Shown here one piece after another: positions 43,451 to 52,955 of a stretch of DNA of 64,000 bases (position 1 is its first letter; each line of letters opens with the position of its first letter). The notes below the pieces were generated by a model that saw only the letters and a list, made by a program, of their open reading frames with translations, did no database searches and had not been told where the DNA came from. The position numbers and the translations under genes were made by a program. Source of the DNA: Rhodobacterales bacterium HKCCE2091 (GTDB taxonomy: Bacteria; Pseudomonadota; Alphaproteobacteria; Rhodobacterales; Rhodobacteraceae); contig WVSL01000016.1 in assembly GCA_015689685.1 (NCBI GenBank), positions 1 to 64,000 on the forward strand, read 5' to 3'.

Positions 43451-44150
43451 TACCCCCCATCTCCACCTGCCGCTCCTGAGCCCGGCGCAGGCACAGAAAC
43501 ACGTCACGGTGAACGAGGCTCTGTCGCGGCTCGACGGGCTCGTGCAGTTGCGCCTCGTGTCGCTCGACATCGCGACCCCGCCGGCCGTCGTGACCGACGG
43601 CGCGTGCTACGGCGTGCCCGCGGGCGCGGTCAACGCCTGGGCCGGGCAGGACGGCATGGTCGCCATCGGCGTCAACGGCGGCTGGGATTTCGTCACCCCG
43701 ACGAAGGGTTTTCGCGCCTTCGTTCTCGACCGCGGCGCCGAAGCGCTCCATGACGGGGCCAGTTGGCGGATCGGTGCGGCGACGCTCGGCCCCGGCGGGG
43801 CCGGGCTGAACCTGCACTGCGACGAGATCGACCTGTCGCTTTCAGCCGCAGCGACCGCCACGGCAGCCGGTGCGATCCCGGCTCGCGCGATCGTGTTCGG
43901 CGTCACCGGCCGGGTCGTTGCCGCGATCGGCGGGCCGTCGGCCTGGCGGATCGGGGTGGCGGGGGATGACCTGCGCTTCGGCTCGGGCCTCGGGACGGCC
44001 CTGAATTCCTGGGTTTCCGGACCCGTTGCGCCGATCGTCTACTGGTCGGCGACCGATCTCCTGGTCTCGGCGGAGGGCGCGGACTTCACCGGGGGGGCGC
44101 TTCGCCTGGCCGTCCACTACGCCCTGCTTTCGGTACCCGACGCGGTCTGA
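43443..44150 (+). CDS. DUF2793-family protein, GTA-associated (possible spike/fibre)
   Basis: The 235-residue protein starts with the DUF2793 signature TPHLHLPLLSPAQAQKHVTVNEALSRLDGLVQL, followed by WAGQDGMVAIGVNGGWDFVTPTKGFRAFV and a weakly conserved C-terminal half. DUF2793 proteins occur in GTA and phage appendages, including head-spike proteins of the Rhodobacter GTA, so a receptor-binding role is plausible. It overlaps the g15 stop by eight bases and thus belongs to the GTA operon here. Confidence 0.85.
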   Translation: MTDTPHLHLPLLSPAQAQKHVTVNEALSRLDGLVQLRLVSLDIATPPAVVTDGACYGVPAGAVNAWAGQDGMVAIGVNGGWDFVTPTKGFRAFVLDRGAEALHDGASWRIGAATLGPGGAGLNLHCDEIDLSLSAAATATAAGAIPARAIVFGVTGRVVAAIGGPSAWRIGVAGDDLRFGSGLGTALNSWVSGPVAPIVYWSATDLLVSAEGADFTGGALRLAVHYALLSVPDAV

Positions 44151-44218
44151 CGGGCTTTCCGTCTGGCGGCGAACCCCTAACTGCGGTAGGAAAAGGCATC
44201 GCCAAGATGGAGGCCGAG

Positions 44219-45025
44219 ATGGCCCAGGGCCGCACCAAACCCGTCGAACTTGACCCGGTCTGGAGCCGGATCACCACCGAGGCCGAGCAGGCCGTGCGTG
44301 ACGAACCGCTCCTTGGCGGCCTTGTGCACGGAACGATTCTGCATCATGCCACGCTCGAACGCGCGCTCGCCTACCGCATGGCGCAGAAGCTGGCGTCGGG
44401 TGAGATGTCCGAACAGCTCCTGCGGGAGATCGCCGACGAGGCCTATGCCGCCGATCCCGAGATCGGGGCCGCTGCGCGTGCGGATATCGTCGCCGTCTTC
44501 GACCGCGACCCGGCCTGCCACCGGTTCATCCAGCCCCTGTTGTATTTCAAGGGCTTCCAGGCGATCCAGGCCTACCGGGTCGGCCACTGGTTGTGGACGA
44601 ACGGCCGCCGCGACCTCGCGTATTTCATCCAGATGCGGGTGAGCGAGGCGTTCGGCGTCGACATCCACCCGAACGCGCGGATCGGCCGCGGGATCATGAT
44701 CGACCATGCCCACTCCATCGTGATCGGCGAGACCGCGGTCGTGGGCGACAACGTGTCGATGCTGCACTCGGTCACGCTCGGCGGGACCGGCAAGGAGGAC
44801 GACGACCGCCACCCGAAGATCGGCGACGGCGTGCTGATCGGCGCGGGGGCCAAGGTGCTCGGCAACATCCACATCGGAAATTGCAGCCGCATCGCCGCGG
44901 GGTCGGTGGTGCTGCACGAGGTGCCGGCCTGCAAGACGGTCGCCGGGGTTCCGGCAAAGATCGTAGGTGAGGCCGGTTGCGATCAGCCGTCGCTGTCGAT
45001 GGATCACCTGTTCGGAAACGGCTGA
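44219..45025 (+). CDS. cysE: Serine O-acetyltransferase
   Basis: The 268-residue enzyme makes O-acetylserine, the precursor of cysteine. The N-terminal helical domain (DPVWSRITTEAEQAVRDEPLLGGLVH) is followed by the left-handed beta helix of hexapeptide repeats (GVDIHPNARIGRGIMIDHAHSIVIGETAVVGDNVSMLHSVTLGGTGK). The catalytic Asp-His pair lies in MIDHAHSIVIG. The ATG at 44219 has GGAGG upstream; an ATG at 44207 is an alternative that adds four residues. The gene ends at a strong bidirectional terminator. Confidence 0.96.
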   Translation: MAQGRTKPVELDPVWSRITTEAEQAVRDEPLLGGLVHGTILHHATLERALAYRMAQKLASGEMSEQLLREIADEAYAADPEIGAAARADIVAVFDRDPACHRFIQPLLYFKGFQAIQAYRVGHWLWTNGRRDLAYFIQMRVSEAFGVDIHPNARIGRGIMIDHAHSIVIGETAVVGDNVSMLHSVTLGGTGKEDDDRHPKIGDGVLIGAGAKVLGNIHIGNCSRIAAGSVVLHEVPACKTVAGVPAKIVGEAGCDQPSLSMDHLFGNG

Positions 45026-45058
45026 GCGTCGGCGCGTAACACACAATCGAGAAACGAG

Positions 45059-45085
45059 AAAAGCCGCGGGGAAACCCGCGGCTTT
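45059..45085. terminator. Bidirectional terminator between cysE and typA
   Basis: GCCGCGGG (45063-45070) and CCCGCGGC (45075-45082) form an eight-base stem with a GAAA tetraloop, flanked by AAAA on the left and TTTCTT on the right. It can therefore end both converging transcripts. Confidence 0.85.
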
Positions 45086-45105
45086 CTTGCGTTTCGGCCT
45101 GCCGG

Positions 45106-46926
45106 TCAGGACGCCGCGCGGGCCTGCCGCTTGCGTTCGTGCGGGTCGAGGAAGCGCTTGCGGAGGCGGATCGCACCCGGCGTGACCTCCACAAGTTCGT
45201 CGTCGTCGATATAGGCGATGGCCTCTTCGAGGCTCATCCGGGTCGGGGTCGTCAGCGTCACCGCGTCATCCTTGCCGGCGGCGCGGATGTTGGTCAGCTT
45301 CTTGCCCTTGAGCGGGTTCACCTCGAGATCGTTGTCGCGGGAATGCTCGCCGATGATCATGCCCTGATACACGTCTTCGCCCGCCCCGATGAAGAGCCGG
45401 CCGCGTTCCTCCAGGTTCCAGAGCGCGTAGGCGACGGACTGGCCCGGTTCCATCGAGATCAGGACACCCGGGCGGCGGCCCGGGATCGGGCCCTTGTGGG
45501 GCGACCAGGAATGGAACACGCGGTTCAGGACACCGGTGCCGCGCGTGTCGGTCAGGAATTCCCCGTGATAGCCGATCAGCCCGCGCGAGGGCACCAGCGC
45601 GACGATCCGGGTCTTGCCCGCACCGGCGGGCTTCATCTCGGTCATCTCGCCGCGGCGGGTGCCGGTGATCTTGTCGATCACGGTGCCGGAATAGGCGTCG
45701 TCGACGTCGATGGTGACTTCCTCGATCGGCTCCAGCCGCTGGCCGTCCTCCTCGCGCATGAGAACCTGCGGGCGGGAGATCGACAGTTCGAACCCCTCGC
45801 GGCGCATGTTCTCGATCAGGACGCCCATCTGAAGCTCGCCCCGGCCCGCGACCTCGAAGGCCTCGCCGCCCGGCGTGTCGGTGACGCGGATCGCGACGTT
45901 CGATTCCGCTTCCTTCATCAGGCGTTCGCGGATGACGCGGGATTGCACTTTCTTGCCGTCCCGGCCTGCCAGCGGGCTGTCGTTGATACCGAACGTTACA
46001 GAAATCGTGGGCGGGTCGATCGGCTGCGCCGGGATCGGCGTGTCGACCGAGGTCGCCGCGATGGTGTCCGCCACGGTGGCCTTCGACATCCCTGCGAGGC
46101 TGACGATGTCGCCCGCCACGGCCTCGTCGATGGCCTGCTGCGACAGGCCGCGGAAGGCGAGGATCTTCGTCACGCGGAATTGCTCCAGCCGTTCGCCGGT
46201 GCGCGACAGCGCCTTCACCGTCTCGCCCGCCTTCAGCGTCCCGGCCTCGACCCGGCCGGTCAGGATGCGGCCAAGGAACGGGTCGGCGCCGAGGGTCGTG
46301 GCCAGCATCCGGAACGGCTTGTCGGCGTCGGCGGCCTGTTTCGGCGCATCGACGTGATCCACGATCAGCCTGAACAGTGCGGACAGGTCCTCGCGCGGCC
46401 CGTCGAGCTCCGCGTCGGCCCAACCGGACCGGCCCGAGGCGTAGAGATGCGGGAAATCGAGCTGTTCCTCGGACGCGCCGAGGTTCGCGAACAGGTCGAA
46501 GCATTCGTCGAGCGCGCGGTCGGGCTCGGCATCGGGCTTGTCGACCTTGTTCAGCACCACGATCGGCCTGAGGCCGAGCGCCAGCGCCTTCGAGGTCACG
46601 AATTTCGTCTGCGGCATCGGTCCTTCAGCCGCGTCGACCAGCAGGACAACGCCGTCGACCATCGACAGGATCCGCTCCACCTCGCCGCCGAAATCGGCGT
46701 GGCCCGGCGTGTCGACGATGTTGATCCGCATCCCCTGCCACTCGACCGAGGTCGCCTTGGCCAGGATCGTGATCCCGCGCTCGCGCTCCAGGTCGTTGGA
46801 ATCCATCGCCCTTTCGGCGACGGCCTGGCCTTCGCGGAAGGCGCCCGACTGTTTGAGCATGGCGTCGACGAGCGTGGTCTTGCCATGGTCGACATGGGCG
46901 ATGATTGCGATATTGCGCAGATCCAT
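45106..46926 (-). CDS. typA: Ribosome-associated GTPase TypA/BipA
   Basis: The 606-residue translational GTPase acts on ribosome assembly and stress adaptation. The G motifs are [24 protein letters not shown] and [11 protein letters not shown]-like domains II, III and V follow, and the C-terminal TypA-specific domain contains [39 protein letters not shown]. Length is standard. It is convergent with cysE and lies upstream of, but separate from, irr on the same strand. Confidence 0.97.
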   Translation of the reverse strand: MDLRNIAIIAHVDHGKTTLVDAMLKQSGAFREGQAVAERAMDSNDLERERGITILAKATSVEWQGMRINIVDTPGHADFGGEVERILSMVDGVVLLVDAAEGPMPQTKFVTSKALALGLRPIVVLNKVDKPDAEPDRALDECFDLFANLGASEEQLDFPHLYASGRSGWADAELDGPREDLSALFRLIVDHVDAPKQAADADKPFRMLATTLGADPFLGRILTGRVEAGTLKAGETVKALSRTGERLEQFRVTKILAFRGLSQQAIDEAVAGDIVSLAGMSKATVADTIAATSVDTPIPAQPIDPPTISVTFGINDSPLAGRDGKKVQSRVIRERLMKEAESNVAIRVTDTPGGEAFEVAGRGELQMGVLIENMRREGFELSISRPQVLMREEDGQRLEPIEEVTIDVDDAYSGTVIDKITGTRRGEMTEMKPAGAGKTRIVALVPSRGLIGYHGEFLTDTRGTGVLNRVFHSWSPHKGPIPGRRPGVLISMEPGQSVAYALWNLEERGRLFIGAGEDVYQGMIIGEHSRDNDLEVNPLKGKKLTNIRAAGKDDAVTLTTPTRMSLEEAIAYIDDDELVEVTPGAIRLRKRFLDPHERKRQARAAS

Positions 46927-46998
46927 GAGGCGGAGCTTTCGGACGGGAAACGGGGTTGCGCCCGCTTAATGCGGCAGCGCGGCAAAAGCCAGCCCCAA

Positions 46999-47430
46999 TC
47001 AGTCGGCGTCGTTACCCTTGCGGCGCAGGCGGATCACCACGTCGACCTTCGCGACCTCGAAGCCCTCGGGCACCTCGGGCAGGTCGCGGATCTCGATCAC
47101 CGCCTTGGGCGCGTCGGTCAGCCCGCCTTCCTCTTCCATGAAGAAATGCGGGTGATCGTCGATGCGGGTGTCGAAGTAGCTGCGGCTGCCGTCCACGACG
47201 ACTTCCTGCATCAGCCCGGCCTCGCAGAAGGCGCGGAGCGTGTTGTAGACCGTCGCGAGGGAAACCTGGTCACCTGCGTCCTGGACCGCGGCATGGAGAC
47301 TTTCGGCCGTGACGTGCCGGTCGCGCCCGTCGCCGACCAGCAGGGTCGCGAGCGACAGCCGCTGCCGCGTCGGCCGCAGGTCGGCACGCGCGAGCCATTT
47401 CGATCCGCGTTCGAGGGCCTCGGGGGTCAT
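46999..47430 (-). CDS. irr: Fur-family iron response regulator Irr
   Basis: The 143-residue Fur-family regulator has the Irr signature: LRPTRQRLSLATLLVGDGRDRHVTAESLH in the winged helix and QVSLATVYNTLRAFCEAGLMQEVVVDGSRSYFDTRIDDHPHFF at the heme/metal region. The C-terminal cysteines of true Fur are absent. The heme-regulatory histidine cluster reads DDHPHFF. Irr controls heme and iron genes in alphaproteobacteria. It is divergent from fabA (159 bases between the starts), a conserved neighbour pair in Rhodobacterales, and has a good promoter at 47464-47492. Confidence 0.92.
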   Translation of the reverse strand: MTPEALERGSKWLARADLRPTRQRLSLATLLVGDGRDRHVTAESLHAAVQDAGDQVSLATVYNTLRAFCEAGLMQEVVVDGSRSYFDTRIDDHPHFFMEEEGGLTDAPKAVIEIRDLPEVPEGFEVAKVDVVIRLRRKGNDAD

Positions 47431-47463
47431 CCGCCTCTGGACTTTCCTGGTTCTGGACCCGGT

Positions 47464-47492
47464 TTATAAGGCGGATTGCCCACGGTTTTCAA
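47464..47492 (-). promoter_or_regulatory. Promoter of irr
   Basis: On the minus strand, TTGAAA (47492-47487) is followed after 17 bases by TTATAA (47469-47464), close to the ideal sigma-70 pattern and rare in this GC-rich DNA. Initiation would be near 47457, 27 bases before the irr start. Confidence 0.6.
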
Positions 47493-47517
47493 ATACATTC
47501 GGCGCCGGTCGCCGGTC

Positions 47518-47546
47518 TTGCTTCCGCGCGCACCGCGATGTTAGAC
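47518..47546 (+). promoter_or_regulatory. Candidate promoter of fabA
   Basis: TTGCTT (47518-47523) and TTAGAC (47541-47546) are separated by 17 bases, giving a leader of about 37 bases before fabA. It lies 26 bases from the -35 of the divergent irr promoter, so one bound regulator could affect both. Confidence 0.5.
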
Positions 47547-47589
47547 GATGGCGACTTGACCAAGGCCCGCCGCAGGACCCGAGCACGAC

Positions 47590-48099
47590 ATGGCAGATTA
47601 CCCGACGAGTTTCGGCAAGGACGATCTGATCGCCTGCGCGAGGGGCGAGCTTTTCGGCCCTGGAAACGCGCAGTTGCCGATGCCGCCGATGCTGATGATG
47701 GACCGGATCACCGACATCTCGGGCGACGGCGGCCAGCACGGCAAGGGCCACGTGATCGCCGAGTTCGACATCACCCCCGATCTCTGGTTCTTCGAATGCC
47801 ATTTCCCGGGCAACCCGATCATGCCGGGATGTCTCGGGCTCGACGGGCTGTGGCAGCTGACCGGGTTCAACCTCGGCTGGCGCGGCTGGCAGGGGCGGGG
47901 CTACGCGCTCGGCGTGGGCGAGGTGAAGCTGACCGGCATGGTCCGGCCAGACCGCAAGATGCTGACCTACAAGGTGGATTTCACCAAGGCGATCCAGACC
48001 CGCCGGCTGACCATGGGCGTCGCGGACGGGATCGTGGAAGCCGACGGCGAGGTGATCTACGAGGTCACCGGCATGAAGGTCGCCCTGTCGGAGAGCTGA
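47590..48099 (+). CDS. fabA: 3-hydroxydecanoyl-ACP dehydratase/isomerase
   Basis: The 169-residue hotdog-fold enzyme introduces the cis double bond in anaerobic-type unsaturated fatty-acid synthesis. The active-site His71 lies in [23 protein letters not shown], with Asp85 14 residues later, as in E. coli FabA. Length is standard. It is followed by fabB and fabI on the same strand, the normal FabA-FabB partnership, and is divergent from irr. Confidence 0.97.
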   Translation: MADYPTSFGKDDLIACARGELFGPGNAQLPMPPMLMMDRITDISGDGGQHGKGHVIAEFDITPDLWFFECHFPGNPIMPGCLGLDGLWQLTGFNLGWRGWQGRGYALGVGEVKLTGMVRPDRKMLTYKVDFTKAIQTRRLTMGVADGIVEADGEVIYEVTGMKVALSES

Positions 48100-48159
48100 G
48101 ACCGCCGCCGCGGCCCGGGCGGGCGGGCAGGCGGGTCGCGATCCGCGCCGCCGGACCCG

Positions 48160-48188
48160 TTGCCCTTCGCCGCGCCAGACCTTAAACG
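48160..48188 (+). promoter_or_regulatory. Candidate promoter of fabB-fabI
   Basis: TTGCCC (48160-48165) and TAAACG (48183-48188) are separated by 17 bases in the 118-base gap after fabA, so fabB-fabI may also be transcribed independently. Confidence 0.45.
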
Positions 48189-48217
48189 GGATCCGAGCAG
48201 GCAAAGGGAGGGCGCCC

Positions 48218-49447
48218 ATGCGCCGTGTCGTCATCACGGGACTCGGGATCGTCTCGCCGATCGGCAACGACGCCGACGCCGTGACGCAAAGTCTTCGCGC
48301 CGGCCGGTCGGGGATCGAGTTCTCGCCCGAGATGGCCGAACGCGGCTTCCGCAGCCAGGTCGCGGGCACGCTCGACATCGACATCGCCGCGCATGTCGAC
48401 AAGCGCGCGCTCAGGTTCATGGGGCCGGGCGCGGCCTATGCCCATATCGCCATGACCCAGGCCATCGCCGACGCGGGGCTGGAGGAATCGGAGGTGGTGA
48501 ACCCGCGCACCGGGCTCATCGCCGGGTCCGGCGGGCCGTCCACCAGCGCGATGTTCGCCGCGCACCAGACCGTCCTGGAAAAGGGCAGCCCGAAGCGGAT
48601 CGGGCCTTTCGCGGTGCCGAAGTGCATGTCCTCCACGATCTCGGCCAACCTGTCGACGGCGTTCCGGATCAAGGGCATCAACTACTCGATCACCTCGGCC
48701 TGCTCGACCTCGCTGCACTGCATCGGCGTGGCGGCGCAGCAGATCATGCTGGGAACCCAGGACGTGATGTTCGCGGGCGGCGCCGAGGAACTGGACTGGA
48801 CGCTGTCCTGCCTGTTCGACGCGATGGGCGCGATGAGCTCCAAGTACAACGACCGCCCGACCGAGGCGAGCCGCGCTTTCGACGCCGACCGCGACGGTTT
48901 CGCCATCGCCGGGGGCGGCGGCATCGTGGTGCTGGAGGAACTGGAGCACGCGAAGGCGCGCGGGGCCAACATCCTCGCCGAAGTCACCGGCTTCGCGGCC
49001 ACCTCTGACGGTCACGACATGGTCGCGCCCTCGGGCGAGGGCGGGGAGCGCGCGATGCGGATCGCGCTCGGCACGCTGCCCGAAGGCCGCAAGGTCAGCT
49101 ACATCAACGCCCACGGCACCTCGACCCCGGTCGGCGACACCGGCGAGATCCTCGCCGTCCGCCGCATCTTCGGCGAGGGCAGCACGCCGCCGGTCTCCTC
49201 CACCAAGTCCATGACCGGCCATGCCCAGGGCGCCGCCGGCGCGCTCGAGGCAATCTTCTGCCTGCTGATGCTCAAGCACGACTTCATCGCGCCCTCGATC
49301 AACGTCGAGACGCTCGACCCGGCCCTGCACCCGGGCGAGATCGCGACCGGCACGGTGGAGAATGCGGGCCTCGACACGGTGATGACGAACTCGTTCGGGT
49401 TCGGCGGCACCAATGGCTCGATGCTTCTGTCGAAATTCAGCGGGTAA
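48218..49447 (+). CDS. fabB: 3-oxoacyl-ACP synthase I
   Basis: The 409-residue condensing enzyme has the catalytic Cys in [13 protein letters not shown] and the His residues in [13 protein letters not shown] and [15 protein letters not shown]. It is nearer to FabB (KAS I, which elongates unsaturated intermediates) than to the fabF product at 26.5 kb, as judged by its place after fabA and segments such as [15 protein letters not shown]. Length is standard. fabI follows after six bases. Confidence 0.96.
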   Translation: MRRVVITGLGIVSPIGNDADAVTQSLRAGRSGIEFSPEMAERGFRSQVAGTLDIDIAAHVDKRALRFMGPGAAYAHIAMTQAIADAGLEESEVVNPRTGLIAGSGGPSTSAMFAAHQTVLEKGSPKRIGPFAVPKCMSSTISANLSTAFRIKGINYSITSACSTSLHCIGVAAQQIMLGTQDVMFAGGAEELDWTLSCLFDAMGAMSSKYNDRPTEASRAFDADRDGFAIAGGGGIVVLEELEHAKARGANILAEVTGFAATSDGHDMVAPSGEGGERAMRIALGTLPEGRKVSYINAHGTSTPVGDTGEILAVRRIFGEGSTPPVSSTKSMTGHAQGAAGALEAIFCLLMLKHDFIAPSINVETLDPALHPGEIATGTVENAGLDTVMTNSFGFGGTNGSMLLSKFSG

Positions 49448-49453
49448 GAGACG

Positions 49454-50242
49454 ATGGCGGAGTTGATGCGCGGCAAGCGCGGGCTGATCATGGGTGTAGC
49501 GAACGACCGCTCCATCGCCTGGGGCATCGCGAAGGCCATGCATGCCGAGGGCGCGGAGCTCGCGTTCTCCTACCAGGGCGAGGCGTTCGGCAAGCGGGTC
49601 GAACCGCTCGCGGCGACGCTCGGCTCGGATTTCCTCGTCGATTGCGACGTGATGAACGACGCGTCAATGGATGCCTGTTTCGCCGCGCTGAAGGACCGGT
49701 GGGGCACGATCGACTTCGTGGTCCACGCCATCGCCTATTCCGACAAGACCGAGCTGACCGGCCGCTTCATCAACACCACGCGCGAGAACTTCCGCAACTC
49801 GCTGACCATCTCGTGCTACTCGCTGATCGACGTGGCCAAGCGGGCATCCGAGCTGATGCCCGAGGGCGGCACGGTGCTGACCCTGACCTACCAGGGGTCG
49901 AACCGGGTAACGCCGTTCTACAACGTCATGGGCGTGGCCAAGGCGGCGCTTGAATCGACCGTGCGCTACCTCGCCAACGATCTCGGGCCGCAGAAGGTGC
50001 GCGTCAACGCGATCAGCCCCGGCCCGATGAAGACCCTGGCGGGCGCGGCCATCGGCGGTGCGCGCAAGACCTTCAAGGCGACCGAGGCGAACGCGCCGCT
50101 GCGCGCCAACGCGACGCTCGAGGCGGTCGGCGGAACGGCGGTCTACCTCGCCTCCGACTACGGTGCCTGCACCACCGGCGAGATCATCCTCGTCGACGGC
50201 GGTTTCCACGTCCTGGGGATGCCGCAGCCCGAGAACCTGTGA
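49454..50242 (+). CDS. fabI: Enoyl-ACP reductase (NADH)
   Basis: The 262-residue short-chain dehydrogenase completes each elongation cycle. It has the FabI-type nucleotide motif GVANDRSIAWGIAKAMH, HAIAYSDKTELTGRF, the Tyr-x6-Lys pair in FYNVMGVAKAALE and the C-terminal ILVDGGFHVLGM. It is the triclosan-target type of reductase. It starts six bases after fabB, so both are cotranscribed. Confidence 0.96.
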   Translation: MAELMRGKRGLIMGVANDRSIAWGIAKAMHAEGAELAFSYQGEAFGKRVEPLAATLGSDFLVDCDVMNDASMDACFAALKDRWGTIDFVVHAIAYSDKTELTGRFINTTRENFRNSLTISCYSLIDVAKRASELMPEGGTVLTLTYQGSNRVTPFYNVMGVAKAALESTVRYLANDLGPQKVRVNAISPGPMKTLAGAAIGGARKTFKATEANAPLRANATLEAVGGTAVYLASDYGACTTGEIILVDGGFHVLGMPQPENL

Positions 50243-50323
50243 CCCGTCCCGGACCGAGGTGATTGCCCTGACGGTCGCGCCTGTGCCAAGCTTCGGCAGG
50301 GGCCACCCGTGAGGGGACTAGGG

Positions 50324-51019
50324 ATGAGCGCTATCAGGGCCTGCGTCTTCGACGCATACGGCACGCTGTTCGACGTCAACGCAGCCGCGCGCGAGGTCGC
50401 GGGCAAGCCGGGGCACGAGACCTTCGCGCTGGTCTGGCAGCAGGTCGCGCAGGACTGGCGGGCCAAGACCCTGCAGTACACCTGGCTTCGCACGATCACC
50501 GGCGACTACGTCGATTTCTGGAAGATCACCGAGGAGGCGCTGGACTGGGCGCTCGAAGCCTCCGACCAGGCGGAGCCCGAACTGCGCGAGTTGCTGCTCG
50601 GCCTGTTCTGGTCGCTCAAGGCCTATCCCGAGGTCCGCCCGGTCCTGCAGGCGCTGAAGGACCGCGACGTGCCGGCCGCGATCCTGTCGAACGGCACCAA
50701 GGAGATGCTGGCCGCGGCGGTCGACACCGCGGGGGTCGGCGACAGCCTGGCCGCGGTGATGTCGGTCGAGGACGTGGGCACCTACAAGCCCGCGCCGCAG
50801 GTCTACGACCTCGTCGGCGAGACCCTCGGCCTCGACCGCGACGAGGTCCTGTTCGTGTCCTCGAACGGGTGGGACGCGGCGGGGGCGGCGGGCTACGGCT
50901 TCGACACGCTCTGGGTCAACCGCGCGCGCGAGCCGGTCGACCGGCTGCCCGGCAAGCCCCGTCGGATCGCCGCCGACCTGCGCGGCCTGCCCGGCATCGT
51001 GGCGGAGTTGCAGGCGTGA
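50324..51019 (+). CDS. Haloacid dehalogenase type II (HAD superfamily)
   Basis: The 231-residue HAD hydrolase has the nucleophile motif I in CVFDAYGTLFDV, motif II in AILSNGTKEML, Lys in VGTYKPAPQVYDL and the acidic/Asn motif in FVSSNGWDAAGAAGYGF, which is typical of L-2-haloacid dehalogenases rather than phosphatases. The true substrate cannot be fixed from sequence. The ATG at 50324 has GAGGGGACTAGGG upstream. Its stop overlaps the GTG start of the next gene, making a three-gene operon. Confidence 0.9.
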   Translation: MSAIRACVFDAYGTLFDVNAAAREVAGKPGHETFALVWQQVAQDWRAKTLQYTWLRTITGDYVDFWKITEEALDWALEASDQAEPELRELLLGLFWSLKAYPEVRPVLQALKDRDVPAAILSNGTKEMLAAAVDTAGVGDSLAAVMSVEDVGTYKPAPQVYDLVGETLGLDRDEVLFVSSNGWDAAGAAGYGFDTLWVNRAREPVDRLPGKPRRIAADLRGLPGIVAELQA

Positions 51020-51846
51020 ACTTCGCGATCGCCGCGGACGGCACCCGCCTCGCCTACGACGACGCCGGCAGCGGCACCCCGGTCCTGTGCCTGCCGGGTC
51101 TCACCCGCAACATGGACGACTTCGAGCCGGTGGTGGAGCATTTCGCCGGCACCGCGCGGATCATCCGGATGGATTTCCGCGGCCGCGGTGCATCGGACTG
51201 GCCCGGCCCCGGCACCTACACCGTCCCGCAGGAGGCGGCCGATGTCGTGGCCCTTCTCGACCACCTGGGGCTCGAGCGCGCTGGCATTCTCGGCACGTCT
51301 CGCGGCGGGCTGGTCGCGCTGGTTCTTGCTGCCACCGCGAAGCCGCGGCTGTCCGGCGTCCTGTTCAACGACGTCGGGCCGGACATCGCGCCGGAAGGCC
51401 TGGCCAACATCATGACCTATATCGGGAAACCGCCGGCCTACCGCACCCACGCCGAGGCCGCGGCGGCGCTGCCCGCTGCGATGCCTGCCTTCCACGACGT
51501 GCCGGCCGAGACTTGGGCGGCCTACGCGAGGCGGCTCTGGGACCAGGGGCCGGACGGGTTGCAGCTTCGCTACGACGCGCGGCTCCGCGAGGCCGTCGCG
51601 CCCGCCTTCGCGCCCGATGCGGTCGCGCCGGACCTCTGGCCGCTCTTCGACATGCTGGACGGCCTGCCGCTCGCGCTCGTGCGCGGGGCCGGGTCCGACA
51701 TCCTGTCGGCGGAAACGGCGGCCGAGATGCGGCGGCGGCGGCCTGACATGGGCTATGCCGAGCTGCCGGACCGGGGCCATGTCCCGTTCCTCGACGAACC
51801 CGCTTCCGTCGCCCTCATCTCCGACTGGATCGCCCGCCTGCAATGA
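51016..51846 (+). CDS. Alpha/beta hydrolase
   Basis: The 276-residue alpha/beta-fold hydrolase shows the oxyanion region VLCLPGLTRNMDDFEPV, the nucleophile elbow GTSRGG (Ser), an acid residue in the late strand region (LVRGAGSDILS) and the catalytic His in LPDRGHVPFLDEP. The start is GTG at 51016, overlapping the upstream stop by four bases (GTGA). The substrate is unknown; the neighbouring dehalogenase and dehydratase suggest small-molecule catabolism or detoxification. Confidence 0.9.
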   Translation: MNFAIAADGTRLAYDDAGSGTPVLCLPGLTRNMDDFEPVVEHFAGTARIIRMDFRGRGASDWPGPGTYTVPQEAADVVALLDHLGLERAGILGTSRGGLVALVLAATAKPRLSGVLFNDVGPDIAPEGLANIMTYIGKPPAYRTHAEAAAALPAAMPAFHDVPAETWAAYARRLWDQGPDGLQLRYDARLREAVAPAFAPDAVAPDLWPLFDMLDGLPLALVRGAGSDILSAETAAEMRRRRPDMGYAELPDRGHVPFLDEPASVALISDWIARLQ

Positions 51847-52814
51847 CCGACATCGCCGCCATCGAGGCCGCCGCCGCCCGTGCCGCGGGCGTGGTCCGCC
51901 GCACGCCGCTCCTGTCCTCGCCCTTCCTCGACGAGATCGCGGGGCGTCGGGTCTTCGTGAAGGCCGAGTGCCTGCAGCATACCGGGTCGTTCAAGTTCCG
52001 CGGCGGCTGGTCGGCGCTGTCGTCGCTGCCGGAGCCCGCGCGCGCGTCCGGGGTCATCGCCTACTCGTCCGGCAACCACGCCCAGGGCGTCGCCTGCGCC
52101 GCGAAGCTGATGGGTGTGCCCGCGGTCATCGTCATGCCCCGCGACGCGCCCGCGCTGAAGATCGCGAACACCCGCGCGCTCGGGGCCGACGTCGTGCTCT
52201 ACGACCGCGCCGGGAACGAAAACCGGGAAGAGATCGGCGCGGCCATCGCGGCGGAGCGCGGTCTGACCCTCGTGCGGCCCTACGACGAGCCGATGGTGAT
52301 CGCGGGGCAGGGCACCTGCGGGCTGGAGATCGCGGAACAGGCGGCGGAGGAGGGGATCGACACGGCCGAGGTTCTCGTCTGCTGCGGCGGCGGCGGGCTG
52401 ACCGCCGGGGTTGCGCTGGCGTTGGAGGCCAAGGCGCCCGGCCTGCGCGTCCGCCCCGCGGAGCCGGAGGGATTCGACGACACCGCCAGGTCCCTCGCGG
52501 CGGGCGAGCGGATCGGGAACACCGGCCCGCAATCGGGTTTCTGCGACGCGATCCTCACGCCCGCGCCGGGCGAGATCACCTTCCCGATCCTGTCCCGGCT
52601 CTGCGGCCCCGGCGTGGTCGTCACCGACGACGAGGTGCGCGCGGCGATGCGCGCGGCCTTCCTGCGGCTGAAGCTGGTGATCGAACCCGGCGGCGCGGTG
52701 GCCCTGGCCGCGGCGCTGTTCCACGGCGACGAACTGGACGGCGACGCGGTGATCGCCACGGCCTCCGGCGGTAACGTCGACGCGGAGGTGTTCGCGGAGG
52801 TTCTTGCGGGGTAG
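51843..52814 (+). CDS. Threonine/serine dehydratase-like PLP enzyme
   Basis: The 323-residue fold-type II PLP enzyme has the PLP lysine in HTGSFKFRGGW, SSGNHAQGVACAAKLMGV, and the phosphate-binding glycine loop CCGGGGLTAGVA. It lacks a C-terminal ACT regulatory domain, so it is like catabolic threonine dehydratase, serine racemase or hydroxyaspartate dehydratase; these cannot be told apart here. It overlaps the hydrolase gene (ATGA). Confidence 0.88.
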   Translation: MTDIAAIEAAAARAAGVVRRTPLLSSPFLDEIAGRRVFVKAECLQHTGSFKFRGGWSALSSLPEPARASGVIAYSSGNHAQGVACAAKLMGVPAVIVMPRDAPALKIANTRALGADVVLYDRAGNENREEIGAAIAAERGLTLVRPYDEPMVIAGQGTCGLEIAEQAAEEGIDTAEVLVCCGGGGLTAGVALALEAKAPGLRVRPAEPEGFDDTARSLAAGERIGNTGPQSGFCDAILTPAPGEITFPILSRLCGPGVVVTDDEVRAAMRAAFLRLKLVIEPGGAVALAAALFHGDELDGDAVIATASGGNVDAEVFAEVLAG

Positions 52815-52955
52815 CGGGGCGCAGACCCTGCGCGCGCATCGACGGGCCGGCGATATCGTCGGGTCGGGGCGTAGCGGTGAAATCCGGCGGATCGGGCGGG
52901 CAGGAAGCGGAACGGGCGGAGAGACGACCCGCGGCTTGTCGATCGCGTGAGACGG

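Noticed and set aside
41567-43570. 667-codon antisense frame across g15
   Set aside because: Shadow of the g15 coding sequence; no homology or ribosome site.
29125-44150. Conventional prophage
   Set aside because: No integrase, repressor, replication or lysis genes and no attachment repeats; gene order and short tape measure match the domesticated gene transfer agent.
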